NCBI GenBank assembly: GCA_947500445.1
Contig: CANMSB010000009.1
Location: forward strand, 84,033 to 148,032
DNA from: an uncultured Flavobacteriaceae bacterium
GTDB lineage: Bacteria > Bacteroidota > Bacteroidia > Flavobacteriales > Flavobacteriaceae
Length of the DNA: 64,000 nucleotides
Direction of reading: 5' to 3'
Made by a program: the position numbers and the translations under genes. Each line of letters begins with the position of its first letter. Position 1 is the stretch's first letter. The notes below the pieces were generated by a model that was not told the DNA's origin, did not search any database, and saw only the letters and a program-made list of their open reading frames with translations. This document shows, in pieces, positions 1 to 8,601 of this stretch.

Positions 1-125
1 TATCGGAAAGAATTAGGTCTTTTTTTAGTACAATCGCACAAAATAATACTCCAATTGCCCGTGTTGTTTCCATAAGGCATATCATCATCGGTGGCAATTG
101 GTATTAGTTGACTATGGGCACTCAT
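1..125 (-). CDS. partial CDS, unrecognised (runs off the left edge)
   Basis: An open frame reads from an ATG at 125 down to the window edge, giving 41 codons without a stop (begins MSAHSQLIPIATDDDMPYG). Its start lies 3 bp after the stop of the metallo-hydrolase/rhodanese gene on the same strand, so it is very probably the next gene of that operon. The visible N-terminus has no signal peptide or membrane segment and holds a CxC pair (ILCDC). I do not recognise the family. The close spacing is the main evidence that it is real. Confidence 0.5.
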   Translation of the reverse strand, partial: MSAHSQLIPIATDDDMPYGNNTGNWSIILCDCTKKRPNSFR

Positions 126-128
126 CGC

Positions 129-1532
129 TCAGCTTCCGGAGCATGCTTGACCAACGGTTTCGAGACCATCTGCTTTCAATATATTGAAGCCCCCTTCGAT
201 ATTGACCATATTATGGATGCCCCTACTCTTTAAAATAGATGCTGCGATGACCGAACGGTACCCTCCGGCACAATGTATAAAAAACGACTCGCCCTTTGGG
301 AAGCTGGACAGATATGAATTCAATTTGCCCAATGGTGTGTTTACCGCGTCGGTAAGCCGTTCAGCACGATACTCCTCTTTTTTTCGGACATCAAAGACCG
401 GTTGTTCCGTATTTCTTATTTTTTCGGCTGCCTCGGCAGCTGGTTGGGAAGCCAAGGTATCCAAATCTTTTCCGGCATGCCTCCAAGCTTCGATACCGCC
501 TTTTAGATATCCTATGGTACCATCAAAACCAACACGGGACAAACGGGTCAGGGTTTCTTCTTCCTTTCCTTCCGGAACAATGAGCAACAGCGGTTGTTCC
601 GTATCGGCGATAAGCGCACCTACCCATGGGGCAAAATCGCCATGGAGCCCGATGAATATGGACCTTGGAATATGGCCGTTTATAAAATCGTTTTGATGGC
701 GTACATCGAGCACCACTGCGCCGGTGGTGTTGGCGGCCGTTTCAAAATCTTCCGCGTCGAGTGCCGTATGTCCCCTTTTCAAAACCTCGGAAATGTCCTC
801 ATAGCCTTCGCGGTTCATTTTTACGTTCAACGGAAAATACTCCGGGGGAGGTGCCAAACCATCGGTAACCTCTTTAATGAACTCGGCCTTTGTCATATCG
901 GCCCGTAAGGCATAATTGACCTTTTTTTGGTTGCCCAAAAGATCTACCGTTTCTTTCATCATGTTTTTACCGCAGGCCGATCCGGCCCCATGGGCGGGGT
1001 ATACGGTAACGTCGTCCGCCAAGGGCATAATTTTGGATCGCAGACTATCGTATAACAATCCGGCCAAATCGTCCTGGGTCATCGCACCCTTTTGTGCTAG
1101 GTCCGGACGGCCTACATCGCCAAGAAAAAGCGTGTCGCCGGAAAAAATGGCATGGTCCTTTCCATTTTCGTCCTTTAAAAGATAGGTCGTGCTCTCCAAG
1201 GTGTGCCCGGGGGTGTGCAGTACTTTTATAGTGGTTTTACCAAGCTTAAATTCCTGCCCGTCCGTTGCGATCAATGCCTCAAAAGTCGGGTTGGCGTTTG
1301 GCCCGTATATGATGGGAGCTCCAGTTTTTTCGGCCAAGGTAACGTGACCGCTTACAAAATCGGCATGAAAATGTGTTTCAAAAACATACATAATCTTTGC
1401 GTTGTCCTTTGCCGCTCTTTTCAGGTAAGGGGTCACCTCCCTAAGCGGGTCTATAATGGCAGCTTCCCCGTTACTTTCGATATAGTAGGCCCCTTGGGCG
1501 AGACATCCGGTATAAATTTGTTCGATCGTCAT
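129..1532 (-). CDS. metallo-beta-lactamase fold persulfide dioxygenase with two rhodanese domains (CstB-like)
   Basis: The 467-residue protein has an N-terminal MBL-fold hydrolase with the iron-site motif THFHADFVSGH (H54, H56, D58) and TPGHT, as in ETHE1/CstB persulfide dioxygenases, followed by two rhodanese domains. The second has an active-site loop CAGGYRS (C421). The first, at about 255-360, has LLIVPEGKEEE where the catalytic cysteine loop should be, so it looks inactive. By family knowledge such proteins oxidise protein- or glutathione-bound persulfide to sulfite or thiosulfate in the cytoplasm. The gene follows a SulP anion permease by 62 bp on the same strand and precedes another gene by 3 bp, which suggests a sulfide or persulfide detoxification operon with anion transport. 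The start ATG is clear. The exact substrate cannot be read from sequence. Confidence 0.88.
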   Translation of the reverse strand: MTIEQIYTGCLAQGAYYIESNGEAAIIDPLREVTPYLKRAAKDNAKIMYVFETHFHADFVSGHVTLAEKTGAPIIYGPNANPTFEALIATDGQEFKLGKTTIKVLHTPGHTLESTTYLLKDENGKDHAIFSGDTLFLGDVGRPDLAQKGAMTQDDLAGLLYDSLRSKIMPLADDVTVYPAHGAGSACGKNMMKETVDLLGNQKKVNYALRADMTKAEFIKEVTDGLAPPPEYFPLNVKMNREGYEDISEVLKRGHTALDAEDFETAANTTGAVVLDVRHQNDFINGHIPRSIFIGLHGDFAPWVGALIADTEQPLLLIVPEGKEEETLTRLSRVGFDGTIGYLKGGIEAWRHAGKDLDTLASQPAAEAAEKIRNTEQPVFDVRKKEEYRAERLTDAVNTPLGKLNSYLSSFPKGESFFIHCAGGYRSVIAASILKSRGIHNMVNIEGGFNILKADGLETVGQACSGS

Positions 1533-1594
1533 AGCATTTCTTTAAATTGATACAACCTTACTTTTTTGAAGGCCATAAAAACAGTGTTTACATT

Positions 1595-3337
1595 TCATCG
1601 CAGGTCTTCGGCCGTCGATGTTTTGTTTTGATGCGCAATTTTATCCTGTAAAGGCGTCCCATATCTGGGATCGTCAAAATGGGCGACCGCCTCTTTTACC
1701 TTTACGAAGAGGCATTCTTCCCTTAAACAATCGATAATCCCGTTGCTATAGAAAATATCGCGTATGGGGCCTATCGCACCTGCGATATAAAACTGAAGTT
1801 GGCGTTCGTGCAGTTCTTCGATTACGGCGATCAATGTCCGCGTTCCCGTTGCGTCGATATAATTGATGGCCTCCGCATTCAAGATAACGGCCCGTAAGGC
1901 ACCTCCTTTTTGGTCCACATAGCGTAACAGTATTTTTTTAAAATATGCGGAATTCCCAAAATACAACTGCGCATCGAAACGGACGACCAGCAGGTCGTCC
2001 CGAAGCAGGGCCTCCCCTTCAAAACGGTTTACGTTTTTATAATAATCGGAGCCCCCGATATTCCCAAGAATTGCGAAATGGGGCTGGGAGGTACGATACA
2101 CCATCAGCAATAGCGAAAGTAATACCCCAATCAAAATACCGCCCGTAATGCCAACGGTCAGCGTTCCCAAAAAGGTAATGCAGAGCACTGCAAACTCGTC
2201 TTTCCGGAGTCTCCAAAGCAATTTTGGATACTTCAGGTCGACCAGCCCGACCACCGAAACCATAATAATGCTCGCCAATACCGCCTTGGGCAAATAATAA
2301 AACACCGGCGTTAAAAAAAACAGCGTGAGCAGCACCAGAGCCGCAGCGAACACTCCGGACATTGGGGTACGCCCGCCCGATTCAAAATTGATCGCCGATC
2401 TGGAAAAGCTGGCGGTCGAACCATAGGATTGAAAAAAGGAACCTACAATATTGGCGGTTCCCAAAGCTATCAATTCTTGGTTGGCGTTTACATAGTCGGT
2501 ATGGTTGCGTTCTTCCATGGCCTTGCCTATGGAAATGGTTTCTAAATATCCTACAAGGGCCAATACCAGAGCGATCGACCACAGACGGGAAATCAATTCC
2601 AACGAAATGTTCGGGGTGTCGAATTTTGGAAACCCTATGGGAACCTCGCCCACGATCTTGATGCCAAATGACGTTGGTGCTATAAAATACATGCACAGAA
2701 CGCCCAATATGACCACCAATAACACGGCAGGAATGCGTTTGTCCCATTTTTTGATAAGCAGAATGATCAGAATACCGGAAAGCCCGATACCTAGGTCGTA
2801 TAGGTTGGTATCGCCCAATTTTCCCATGGCATTGCCCACCAGTTCGTAAAATTGGGTGCTTTTTTCAATTTCAACACCGAGCAAATGGCGTAGCTGGCTA
2901 AAAATAATGATGATCGCCGCCCCGGAAGTAAAGCCGTTGATCACTGGCTTCGATAGGAAGTTCACCAAAAACCCCATTCGTAATATTCCCAAAAGAAGCT
3001 GTATGGCCCCTACCATCAAGCAGAGTACTATAGCGGCCGTAATGTAGTTTTCCGTTCCGCTAAGCTGCAATGCACCCAAGCCTGCGGCAACTAATAGGGA
3101 GTCCATGGCGACCGGCCCCGTGGACACTTGCCGTGAGGTTCCCAAAAGGGCATAAAAGACCAACGGGAGCAAGGCGGCATACAGGCCGTAAACAGGAGGT
3201 AGCCCGGCAATCATGGCATAGGCCATTCCTTGCGGTACCAGTACGATACCGACCGTAAGCCCTGCTACAAGATCTCGTTTGAGGTCCTGCTTTTGATATG
3301 AGGGCAACCATTCCAAAATGGGGAGAAACCGTCGCAT
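1595..3337 (-). CDS. SulP family sulfate/anion permease with STAS domain
   Basis: The 580-residue inner-membrane protein starts MRRFLPILEWLP. A TTG 18 bp upstream would also be in frame, but the ATG is preferred. The SulP signature region (VPQGMAYAMIAGLPPVYGLY) lies near the N-terminus and is followed by about ten to twelve hydrophobic segments. The C-terminal hundred residues form a STAS domain (AVILNAEAINYIDATG). The family moves sulfate, bicarbonate or other anions. It is the upstream gene of the cluster with the persulfide dioxygenase, so sulfate or sulfite transport is a reasonable inference, but bicarbonate transport is not excluded. A 26-bp palindromic repeat lies about 80 bp upstream. 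Confidence 0.9.
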   Translation of the reverse strand: MRRFLPILEWLPSYQKQDLKRDLVAGLTVGIVLVPQGMAYAMIAGLPPVYGLYAALLPLVFYALLGTSRQVSTGPVAMDSLLVAAGLGALQLSGTENYITAAIVLCLMVGAIQLLLGILRMGFLVNFLSKPVINGFTSGAAIIIIFSQLRHLLGVEIEKSTQFYELVGNAMGKLGDTNLYDLGIGLSGILIILLIKKWDKRIPAVLLVVILGVLCMYFIAPTSFGIKIVGEVPIGFPKFDTPNISLELISRLWSIALVLALVGYLETISIGKAMEERNHTDYVNANQELIALGTANIVGSFFQSYGSTASFSRSAINFESGGRTPMSGVFAAALVLLTLFFLTPVFYYLPKAVLASIIMVSVVGLVDLKYPKLLWRLRKDEFAVLCITFLGTLTVGITGGILIGVLLSLLLMVYRTSQPHFAILGNIGGSDYYKNVNRFEGEALLRDDLLVVRFDAQLYFGNSAYFKKILLRYVDQKGGALRAVILNAEAINYIDATGTRTLIAVIEELHERQLQFYIAGAIGPIRDIFYSNGIIDCLREECLFVKVKEAVAHFDDPRYGTPLQDKIAHQNKTSTAEDLR

Positions 3338-3417
3338 GGGGTAAAGGTACTCCAAAAAGGGAAAAACAAGGGTGACCTAAGTTACCGACCCATAATCCAT
3401 TTGCCGATCAAGATATA

Positions 3418-3443
3418 ATATCATTTCAAAGTTAAAATGGTAT
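3418..3443. repeat. 26-bp palindromic repeat (miniature of the MITE-like family)
   Basis: The element has arms ATATCATTT and AAATGGTAT around an 8-bp centre CAAAGTTA. The same design occurs at 41411-41436 and 59113-59138, and its right half matches the right terminal repeat of the long elements at 37.8 and 40.4 kb. It lies between the SulP and DUF3857 genes. Confidence 0.75.
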
Positions 3444-3475
3444 GAGACAAAAGCAAAACGGAACGATTGGGAAAC

Positions 3476-5449
3476 CTATACTTTTTCAAAAATGATGAAG
3501 GTGTTTTTTTGGTCGTTAACGGCTTGTTTGAAAAGCGCTTTGAGCAAGTCGTAAAACGCAGGGTCGAAATACGTACCGTTTAATGCCAGATCAAAGCTTA
3601 AGAGCACATTCCGTTGCTTATGATCACAGCTAAAACGATAGGTAACACTTTTTGCCTCGTCCAACGACATCGCCTTGTTTTCGGGAAGTTCTTTGATCTT
3701 GTAGCCTTCTGGAACTTCGATATTGATCTGGTAACGAAATTTTTGTGGATATCCAAAATCGATAGGATAGCTACGGTTATCCAATTTAAAGGGATTTTCC
3801 TCAAAAAAATGGATCAGAAAGGGGTTGAAGTACAGCTTGTCGCCCTGAGCGACATCTTCCAATTCAAATGAAAAGCGCTCCATTACCCGTTCGTCGGTAC
3901 TGCGTTCGTCGTTCTTTTTATAGTCGGTAATAACAAAAGTATCTTCCTCCCCATCTTCTTGCATCTCGTCCAAATAGGCTTCTTTGGTAAGCCGTTTTAA
4001 TCTTTTTCTTTGGCTGATCGCGTTATAGCCATCGGTTAAAACGTCCATAACCCCTATCGCCTTTTCGGCTTCGGAATCGAATTTGATACTTGCCCTCACT
4101 TGGAACTTGTTTTTGACCATAGGGACAATGTCTTGCCAATAGCTTTCGTTTTTAAAGTCCATCACCCGACCATAATGGTTAAGCGTACGATAGGGGAGGT
4201 AGCCAAAGGGATAAAATTTATCCGTGGCATCCAATAGAAAGTCCTGACCATCGATCGTCGTTTTTGCGAGTACATAATTGAAATCGTTCATTACCGGATG
4301 CTTTTGTTTTGGAAGCCCGTTGTTTCTGGTCGATATCATCATTAAATCTGTTTTAATATCGGCCGCGTTCAACAAATTGATCAACGACATATTAATTTCC
4401 CAGGCATTGCCTTTTTTGGCATCGAAGGCGTCCTTTACCCTGGCGGTGCCATAACTGGCGTAGCGTTCGTTCCAATTGAAATGGTTTTGCACAAACTTGT
4501 AAATGTTCTTGGCACGGGTCATCGGGTCTCCTTCCGTAAGCAGTTTTTCAGGAACGTTCCGTTCAAAAAAGCCCTTCTTTAACAACTGTCTGCCAATGTC
4601 CTTATCGGAACGGAATTCCTTGTCCACATCCTTCCAGCTTTTGGTATACCGGGAGGTAGTGCCGTCCAAATGGCGATATTCCGACAGTTCAAATTCAATT
4701 TGCGAAATATAGTTTTCTTCGGACAGCGAATAGTCCTCTTCCATTTGAAATGCAGGAATGTCCTTCATCGTGTATTTCAATACCTCACAGTCCGCACCTT
4801 CGGGGTATCCGGGAACATAAAAACAATCTTTTTTGATCTTCGCATCGTTGGTGCTCAGGGCCAAAGAACCTTTTAGCGCACGGTTGTATACATAGTTTCC
4901 GGGAATACTGGCATTAAACTCACTGTAGATCTTGGGAATGTTCGATTGAAAACGCCATCCCTCAAAATTAAAATCAAATGGAGTGGTAATGGTATACTTG
5001 TATTCCAAGATGCTTCCTTTTTCAATTTTAGGAAAGGTAAAGGTTTTGGAGCGCCATCGTTCCGTTTCATCCTTGTTGAAAATTTCTTGGGACAATACAT
5101 TATATTGATTGGCCCCGTTGTGTGTTACGGCCTTTATATTGGCCAACTTCTCGGTAGATGCCCCTTTGTGGTACAGGTATATTTTGATGGTTCCCTCGTT
5201 AAAAGCTTTTTCATCGAATATCTTAATTTTTTTGTGGAACTCTTTTACCAGTAAAATACGATTGTCAATGACCTTAAAATAATTATCGCCCCGTTCATAA
5301 AGGACCACGGCATGCGCTTCAGGATCTTTTTCATAAAACTCCATTTTTTTCTCGGATTCGCTCAATCGTCCAAAGGTATCGGGCATTTGGGCTAAACCGA
5401 AAAAGCTGGGCAATAGACAACAGATAAAAGGGATACTTCGTAAAAACAT
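3476..5449 (-). CDS. secreted DUF3857 / transglutaminase-like domain protein
   Basis: The 657-residue protein has an N-terminal signal peptide ending in GLAQ. A DUF3857-type beta-rich domain follows (about 60-270), then a transglutaminase-like core (about 290-400, FVQNHFNWNERYASYG...) and a C-terminal DUF2569/3858-like beta domain. In active transglutaminases a catalytic Cys would sit in the GN-x-EIN helix. Here the motif reads GNAWEINMSLINLL with no cysteine, so the domain is probably structural or binding. Such proteins are common, exported and of unknown role in Bacteroidota. It is transcribed alone: 200 bp upstream separate it from kdsA and 120 bp downstream from SulP. Confidence 0.85.
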   Translation of the reverse strand: MFLRSIPFICCLLPSFFGLAQMPDTFGRLSESEKKMEFYEKDPEAHAVVLYERGDNYFKVIDNRILLVKEFHKKIKIFDEKAFNEGTIKIYLYHKGASTEKLANIKAVTHNGANQYNVLSQEIFNKDETERWRSKTFTFPKIEKGSILEYKYTITTPFDFNFEGWRFQSNIPKIYSEFNASIPGNYVYNRALKGSLALSTNDAKIKKDCFYVPGYPEGADCEVLKYTMKDIPAFQMEEDYSLSEENYISQIEFELSEYRHLDGTTSRYTKSWKDVDKEFRSDKDIGRQLLKKGFFERNVPEKLLTEGDPMTRAKNIYKFVQNHFNWNERYASYGTARVKDAFDAKKGNAWEINMSLINLLNAADIKTDLMMISTRNNGLPKQKHPVMNDFNYVLAKTTIDGQDFLLDATDKFYPFGYLPYRTLNHYGRVMDFKNESYWQDIVPMVKNKFQVRASIKFDSEAEKAIGVMDVLTDGYNAISQRKRLKRLTKEAYLDEMQEDGEEDTFVITDYKKNDERSTDERVMERFSFELEDVAQGDKLYFNPFLIHFFEENPFKLDNRSYPIDFGYPQKFRYQINIEVPEGYKIKELPENKAMSLDEAKSVTYRFSCDHKQRNVLLSFDLALNGTYFDPAFYDLLKALFKQAVNDQKNTFIIFEKV

Positions 5450-5655
5450 GATGGTTTGGTTTGGTGGTATTTGAATTAGTACTATATATGATTGTTCGTG
5501 ATTTTTGCCGGGGCTAAGAAGCCGGTACCAAATCCGCTTACCTCAAAAAGAAAAAAACCGTAGTAATTGTATTACCTTTTGACTTTTTTGTTTTCTTGAA
5601 ATTTCTGATAAAACGAGTTCAGATTTTCATTCAAAAATTACGCTATCTTGAAGAA

Positions 5656-6474
5656 CTATAAATCGTTTATGATATTGCGTATTCGCGTGAGATTTTTCAA
5701 TAATCCTTCCAAATGATCTAAATGTAACATATTGGCACCATCACTCTTTGCGATGGATGGGTCGAAATGGGTTTCCATAAACAGTCCGTCCACACCGGTA
5801 GCGATTCCGGCCCTTGCAATGGTCTCGATCATATCCGGCCTACCGCCGGTTACCCCTGAAGATTGATTGGGTTGTTGTAGGGAGTGGGTGACGTCCAGCA
5901 CCACGGGAGCGTACTGTTTCATTGTGGGAATTCCCCTAAAATCTACGATCATGTCCTGATAACCGAACATGTTTCCCCTTTCGGTGATCATGACCTGTTC
6001 GTTTTTGGAGTCGGTAACCTTGGTTACGGCATGTTTCATGCTTTCCGGACTCATAAACTGTCCTTTTTTAAGATTGACCGTTTTACCCGTTTTTGCGGCA
6101 GCGACGACCAGATCGGTCTGACGGACCAAAAAAGCGGGTATCTGGAGTACATCGACATATTCTGCCGCATGGGCGGCGTCTGCCTCGGTATGGATATCCG
6201 TAATGGTCGGTACTTCAAAGGTTTCCGATACTTTTCGCAATATCTTTAAGGCTTTTTCGTCCCCGATACCGGTAAAAGAATCGACACGGCTTCGATTGGC
6301 CTTTTTAAAACTGCCCTTAAAAACATACGGTATTCTCAATTGATCGGTTACCGTAACTATTTTTTCGGCAATGCGAAGTGCCATTTCCTCACCTTCGATG
6401 GCACAGGGTCCGGAAAGTAAAAAAAAATTGCCGCTATCGGCATGCTTGATTTTCGGAATACGGGTCAGCTCCAT
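5656..6474 (-). CDS. kdsA: 3-deoxy-8-phosphooctulonate synthase (Kdo-8-P synthase)
   Basis: The protein has 272 residues, the usual family length. It condenses PEP with arabinose 5-phosphate to Kdo-8-phosphate in the cytoplasm, the first committed step of the LPS inner-core sugar. Visible motifs are the N-terminal LLSGPCAIEGE, KGSFKKANRSR, the PEP-binding KKGQFMSPESM and DVTHSLQQPN, and the C-terminal GLFMETHFDPSIAKSDG. The gene is divergent from a small outer-membrane-type protein at 6550. A TAnnTTTG box lies 16 bp upstream of the ATG. Confidence 0.97.
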   Translation of the reverse strand: MELTRIPKIKHADSGNFFLLSGPCAIEGEEMALRIAEKIVTVTDQLRIPYVFKGSFKKANRSRVDSFTGIGDEKALKILRKVSETFEVPTITDIHTEADAAHAAEYVDVLQIPAFLVRQTDLVVAAAKTGKTVNLKKGQFMSPESMKHAVTKVTDSKNEQVMITERGNMFGYQDMIVDFRGIPTMKQYAPVVLDVTHSLQQPNQSSGVTGGRPDMIETIARAGIATGVDGLFMETHFDPSIAKSDGANMLHLDHLEGLLKNLTRIRNIINDL

Positions 6475-6489
6475 TTCTTAAAATTTCCA

Positions 6490-6497
6490 CAAAGATA
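6490..6497 (-). promoter_or_regulatory. candidate -7 element of kdsA
   Basis: On the minus strand it reads TATCTTTG, an exact match to the Bacteroidota TAnnTTTG box, 16 bp before the kdsA start. No TTG at the usual -33 distance is visible, so confidence is moderate. Confidence 0.45.
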
Positions 6498-6549
6498 GCG
6501 TTTCCGTAGGTTTTCCTTTTTAGCTTTAAACCTCAAAAACTGGTTGTAA

Positions 6550-7128
6550 ATGATAAAAAAACTACTCGGTATTATACTTTTTGTTTGGGTAACGATCGGC
6601 AATGCCCAGGTACGTAAATACAGTGAACAAGGGAACGGACTCATCAACTTGGAGAAACATCAGGTCAATTTTAACCTTTTGAGCCCCGGGGTAAGTTATG
6701 AAATAGGGCTGTTCAGGAACCAAACCATATCTACTTCCTTAGGTCTTGGCCTTGCAACGTATGAGGAAGGATATGCCTTTGGCCTTGCTTGGAACAATCG
6801 CTATCGGTACTATCATAATCTCAAACGACGGAAGGAGCTGCGTAAAAACGTCTCCGGTAATTCCGGTAATTACATTGCGGCGGCGCAAGCTATTTTTTTC
6901 TCCCAGTTGCGCGTAGCTACCAATATAGAGGGGCCTAACGATTTTAATGTCGGCTTTTACGGAATGGTTTACGGCATACAGCGAACGTATCCAAAAGGAC
7001 TGAATTTTACCGCGGAACTTGGGGCCGGTTATTATAGGGGCGATGGCGTGCTTTCCGGATACGGTCCCTTGTTCGGACTTTCCCTCGGTTGGACGCCTAA
7101 AAGAAAAGTAGGTGGTGAAAAGTATTGA
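6550..7128 (+). CDS. small secreted outer-membrane-type beta-barrel protein, paralogue A
   Basis: The 192-residue protein has a signal peptide (LLGIILFVWVTIGNAQ) and then alternating amphipathic strands ending in GLSLGWTPKRK, as in small outer-membrane barrels. It shares clear blocks with the protein at 7942-8481: PGVSYE, GNSGNYIA, VYGIQRT and the closing LGW. The two genes are therefore tandem paralogues, separated by an 800-bp repeat tract. Function unknown. Outer-membrane location is an inference from composition and the signal peptide. Confidence 0.75.
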   Translation: MIKKLLGIILFVWVTIGNAQVRKYSEQGNGLINLEKHQVNFNLLSPGVSYEIGLFRNQTISTSLGLGLATYEEGYAFGLAWNNRYRYYHNLKRRKELRKNVSGNSGNYIAAAQAIFFSQLRVATNIEGPNDFNVGFYGMVYGIQRTYPKGLNFTAELGAGYYRGDGVLSGYGPLFGLSLGWTPKRKVGGEKY

Positions 7129-7941
7129 GTATGGAGTATTGAGTGGTAAGTAGTTGGGAAATTTTCAGTTAGCAATTAGCGGTTTGTGGTAATTAGTGGA
7201 AAGTAAAAAGTGGTTACTGGGTACTCCTCCAATTTTGAGTTTGAATTTGAACTTGACCCTTGCACTTGAACTTTTTCAGTCTTTGTTCTTTTCTCTTTCA
7301 GCGCAGCGGTCTTTTTTCAATTAGCAATTAGCAATTAGCAATTAGCAATTAGCAATTAGCAATTAGCGGTTTGCAGTAATTAGTGGTGTGTAAAAAGTGG
7401 TTACTGGGTACTCCTCTAATTTTGCGTTTGAGTTTGCGTTTGAATTTGAATTTGACATTTGAGTTTGAACTTGACCCTTGCACTTGCACTTTTTTAGTCT
7501 TTGTTCTTTTCTCTTTCAGCGCAGCGGTCTTTTTTCAATTAGCAATTAGCAATTAGCAATTAGCAATTAGCGGTTTGCGGTAATTAGTGGTAAGTAAAAA
7601 GTGGTTAGTGGGTACTGCCCTAATTTTGAATTTGAATTTGAATTTGAATTTGAGCTTGAATTTGAGTTTGAATCTGAATTTGCCATTTGAGCTTGAACTT
7701 GATACTTGCACTTGCACTTTTTTAGTCTTTGTTCTTTTCTCTTTCAGCGCAGCGGTCTTTTTTCAGTTAGCAATTAGCGGTTTGCGGTAATTAGTAAAAA
7801 GTGGAAAGTGGTCACTGGGTACTCCTCCAATTTTGAATTTGAATTTGAACTTGAGTTTGAGCTTGAGCTTGACACTTGCACTTGAACTTTCTCATTTTGG
7901 TCCGGTCTTTGATAATCGGTTGCTATAAACAATCGACCATT
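7129..7941. repeat. low-complexity tandem repeat tract between the two paralogues
   Basis: This 800-bp gene-free stretch holds four imperfect copies of a composite unit starting at 7166, 7318, 7536 and 7764 (spacings 152, 218 and 228 bp). Each begins with a CAATTAG/CAGTTAG heptamer array of 2, 6 (7318-7359), 5 (7536-7570) and 2 copies. This is followed by CGGTTTG, a short AGTGG-rich part, a run of TTTGAA-like hexamers and a conserved block CTTTCAGCGCAGCGGTC. Differences in unit length come mostly from heptamer and hexamer number, as expected from replication slippage. Small open frames across it are made of the repeats and are not credible genes. Confidence 0.9.
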
Positions 7942-8481
7942 ATGCGAAAATGTCTACTCTATTTCTTTTTACTATGTGTCGCGCTCCTTGCCGCCCAATC
8001 CGGGAAAAATGTAGCGCCCCAATTATTTAAGGTCAACGCCCTGGCTCCTGGAGTGTCTTACGAACTTGGTGTGGGCCGGAATACCACACTGGACTTTGGT
8101 CTGTTTTTTGGCTTTGCGGCACGTGGGGGATCGGATAGGGACACCGAGTTTGGTCTCTTTCCCAGTTTTACCGGAGAATTGCGATACTTCACGAATATGG
8201 AACGGCGAAAATCAAAAAGGAAGTATATTGCAGGAAACAGCGGTAACTATATTGCCCTTGCCAATCAATTTCAATCGGGAAACTCCCTTATCGGAAATTT
8301 GGATTTTAACAGCAACTACTATTATAACCTGGGTGTGGTATATGGGATACAGCGTACCCGTAAAAAAGGATTTTATTGGGGCATATCCTTTGGCCCAGGG
8401 CTGTTTAAGGATGAATTTGACACTGATTTTGGACTGATGCTCAATGCCCGTTTGGGTTGGGTGATCGGTAAACGAGGGTAG
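7942..8481 (+). CDS. small secreted outer-membrane-type beta-barrel protein, paralogue B
   Basis: The 179-residue protein starts at the ATG at 7942, giving signal peptide MRKCLLYFFLLCVALLAAQ. An in-frame upstream extension runs into repeat DNA and would place the signal peptide internally. The mature part shows the blocks shared with the protein at 6550-7128 (PGVSYELG, GNSGNYIA, VYGIQRT, closing LGWVIGKR) and alternating beta strands. The two probably arose by duplication, with the repeat tract between them. Function unknown. Confidence 0.75.
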   Translation: MRKCLLYFFLLCVALLAAQSGKNVAPQLFKVNALAPGVSYELGVGRNTTLDFGLFFGFAARGGSDRDTEFGLFPSFTGELRYFTNMERRKSKRKYIAGNSGNYIALANQFQSGNSLIGNLDFNSNYYYNLGVVYGIQRTRKKGFYWGISFGPGLFKDEFDTDFGLMLNARLGWVIGKRG

Positions 8482-8530
8482 AAAAATAACTACCTCAAAA
8501 TCAACTACATAAAAATAACATAAGATTGTG

Positions 8531-8559
8531 TTGAGGACTGAAAAATAGCAGTATCTTTG
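8531..8559 (+). promoter_or_regulatory. typA promoter (TTG - 18 bp - TATCTTTG)
   Basis: TTG at 8531-8533 and TATCTTTG at 8552-8559 are separated by 18 bp and match the Bacteroidota -33/-7 pattern (TTG, TAnnTTTG). Transcription would begin near 8565, about 35 bp before the ATG, and the leader would hold a perfect inverted repeat at 8568-8587. Confidence 0.75.
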
Positions 8560-8567
8560 CACGCCTG

Positions 8568-8587
8568 AATAATAGATGTCTATTATT
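8568..8587 (+). other. perfect inverted repeat in the typA leader
   Basis: AATAATAGA (8568-8576) and TCTATTATT (8579-8587) are exact reverse complements separated by TG. In RNA this gives an 8-bp stem with a tetraloop at the very 5' end of the predicted transcript. In DNA it is a 20-bp palindrome overlapping the start site and could be an operator. Confidence 0.6.
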
Positions 8588-8601
8588 GAATATATGTGCT
8601 T

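Noticed and set aside
7587..7790. 67-codon open frame with LNLNLNL repeats
   Set aside because: It is simply the translation of the TTTGAA hexamer tract.
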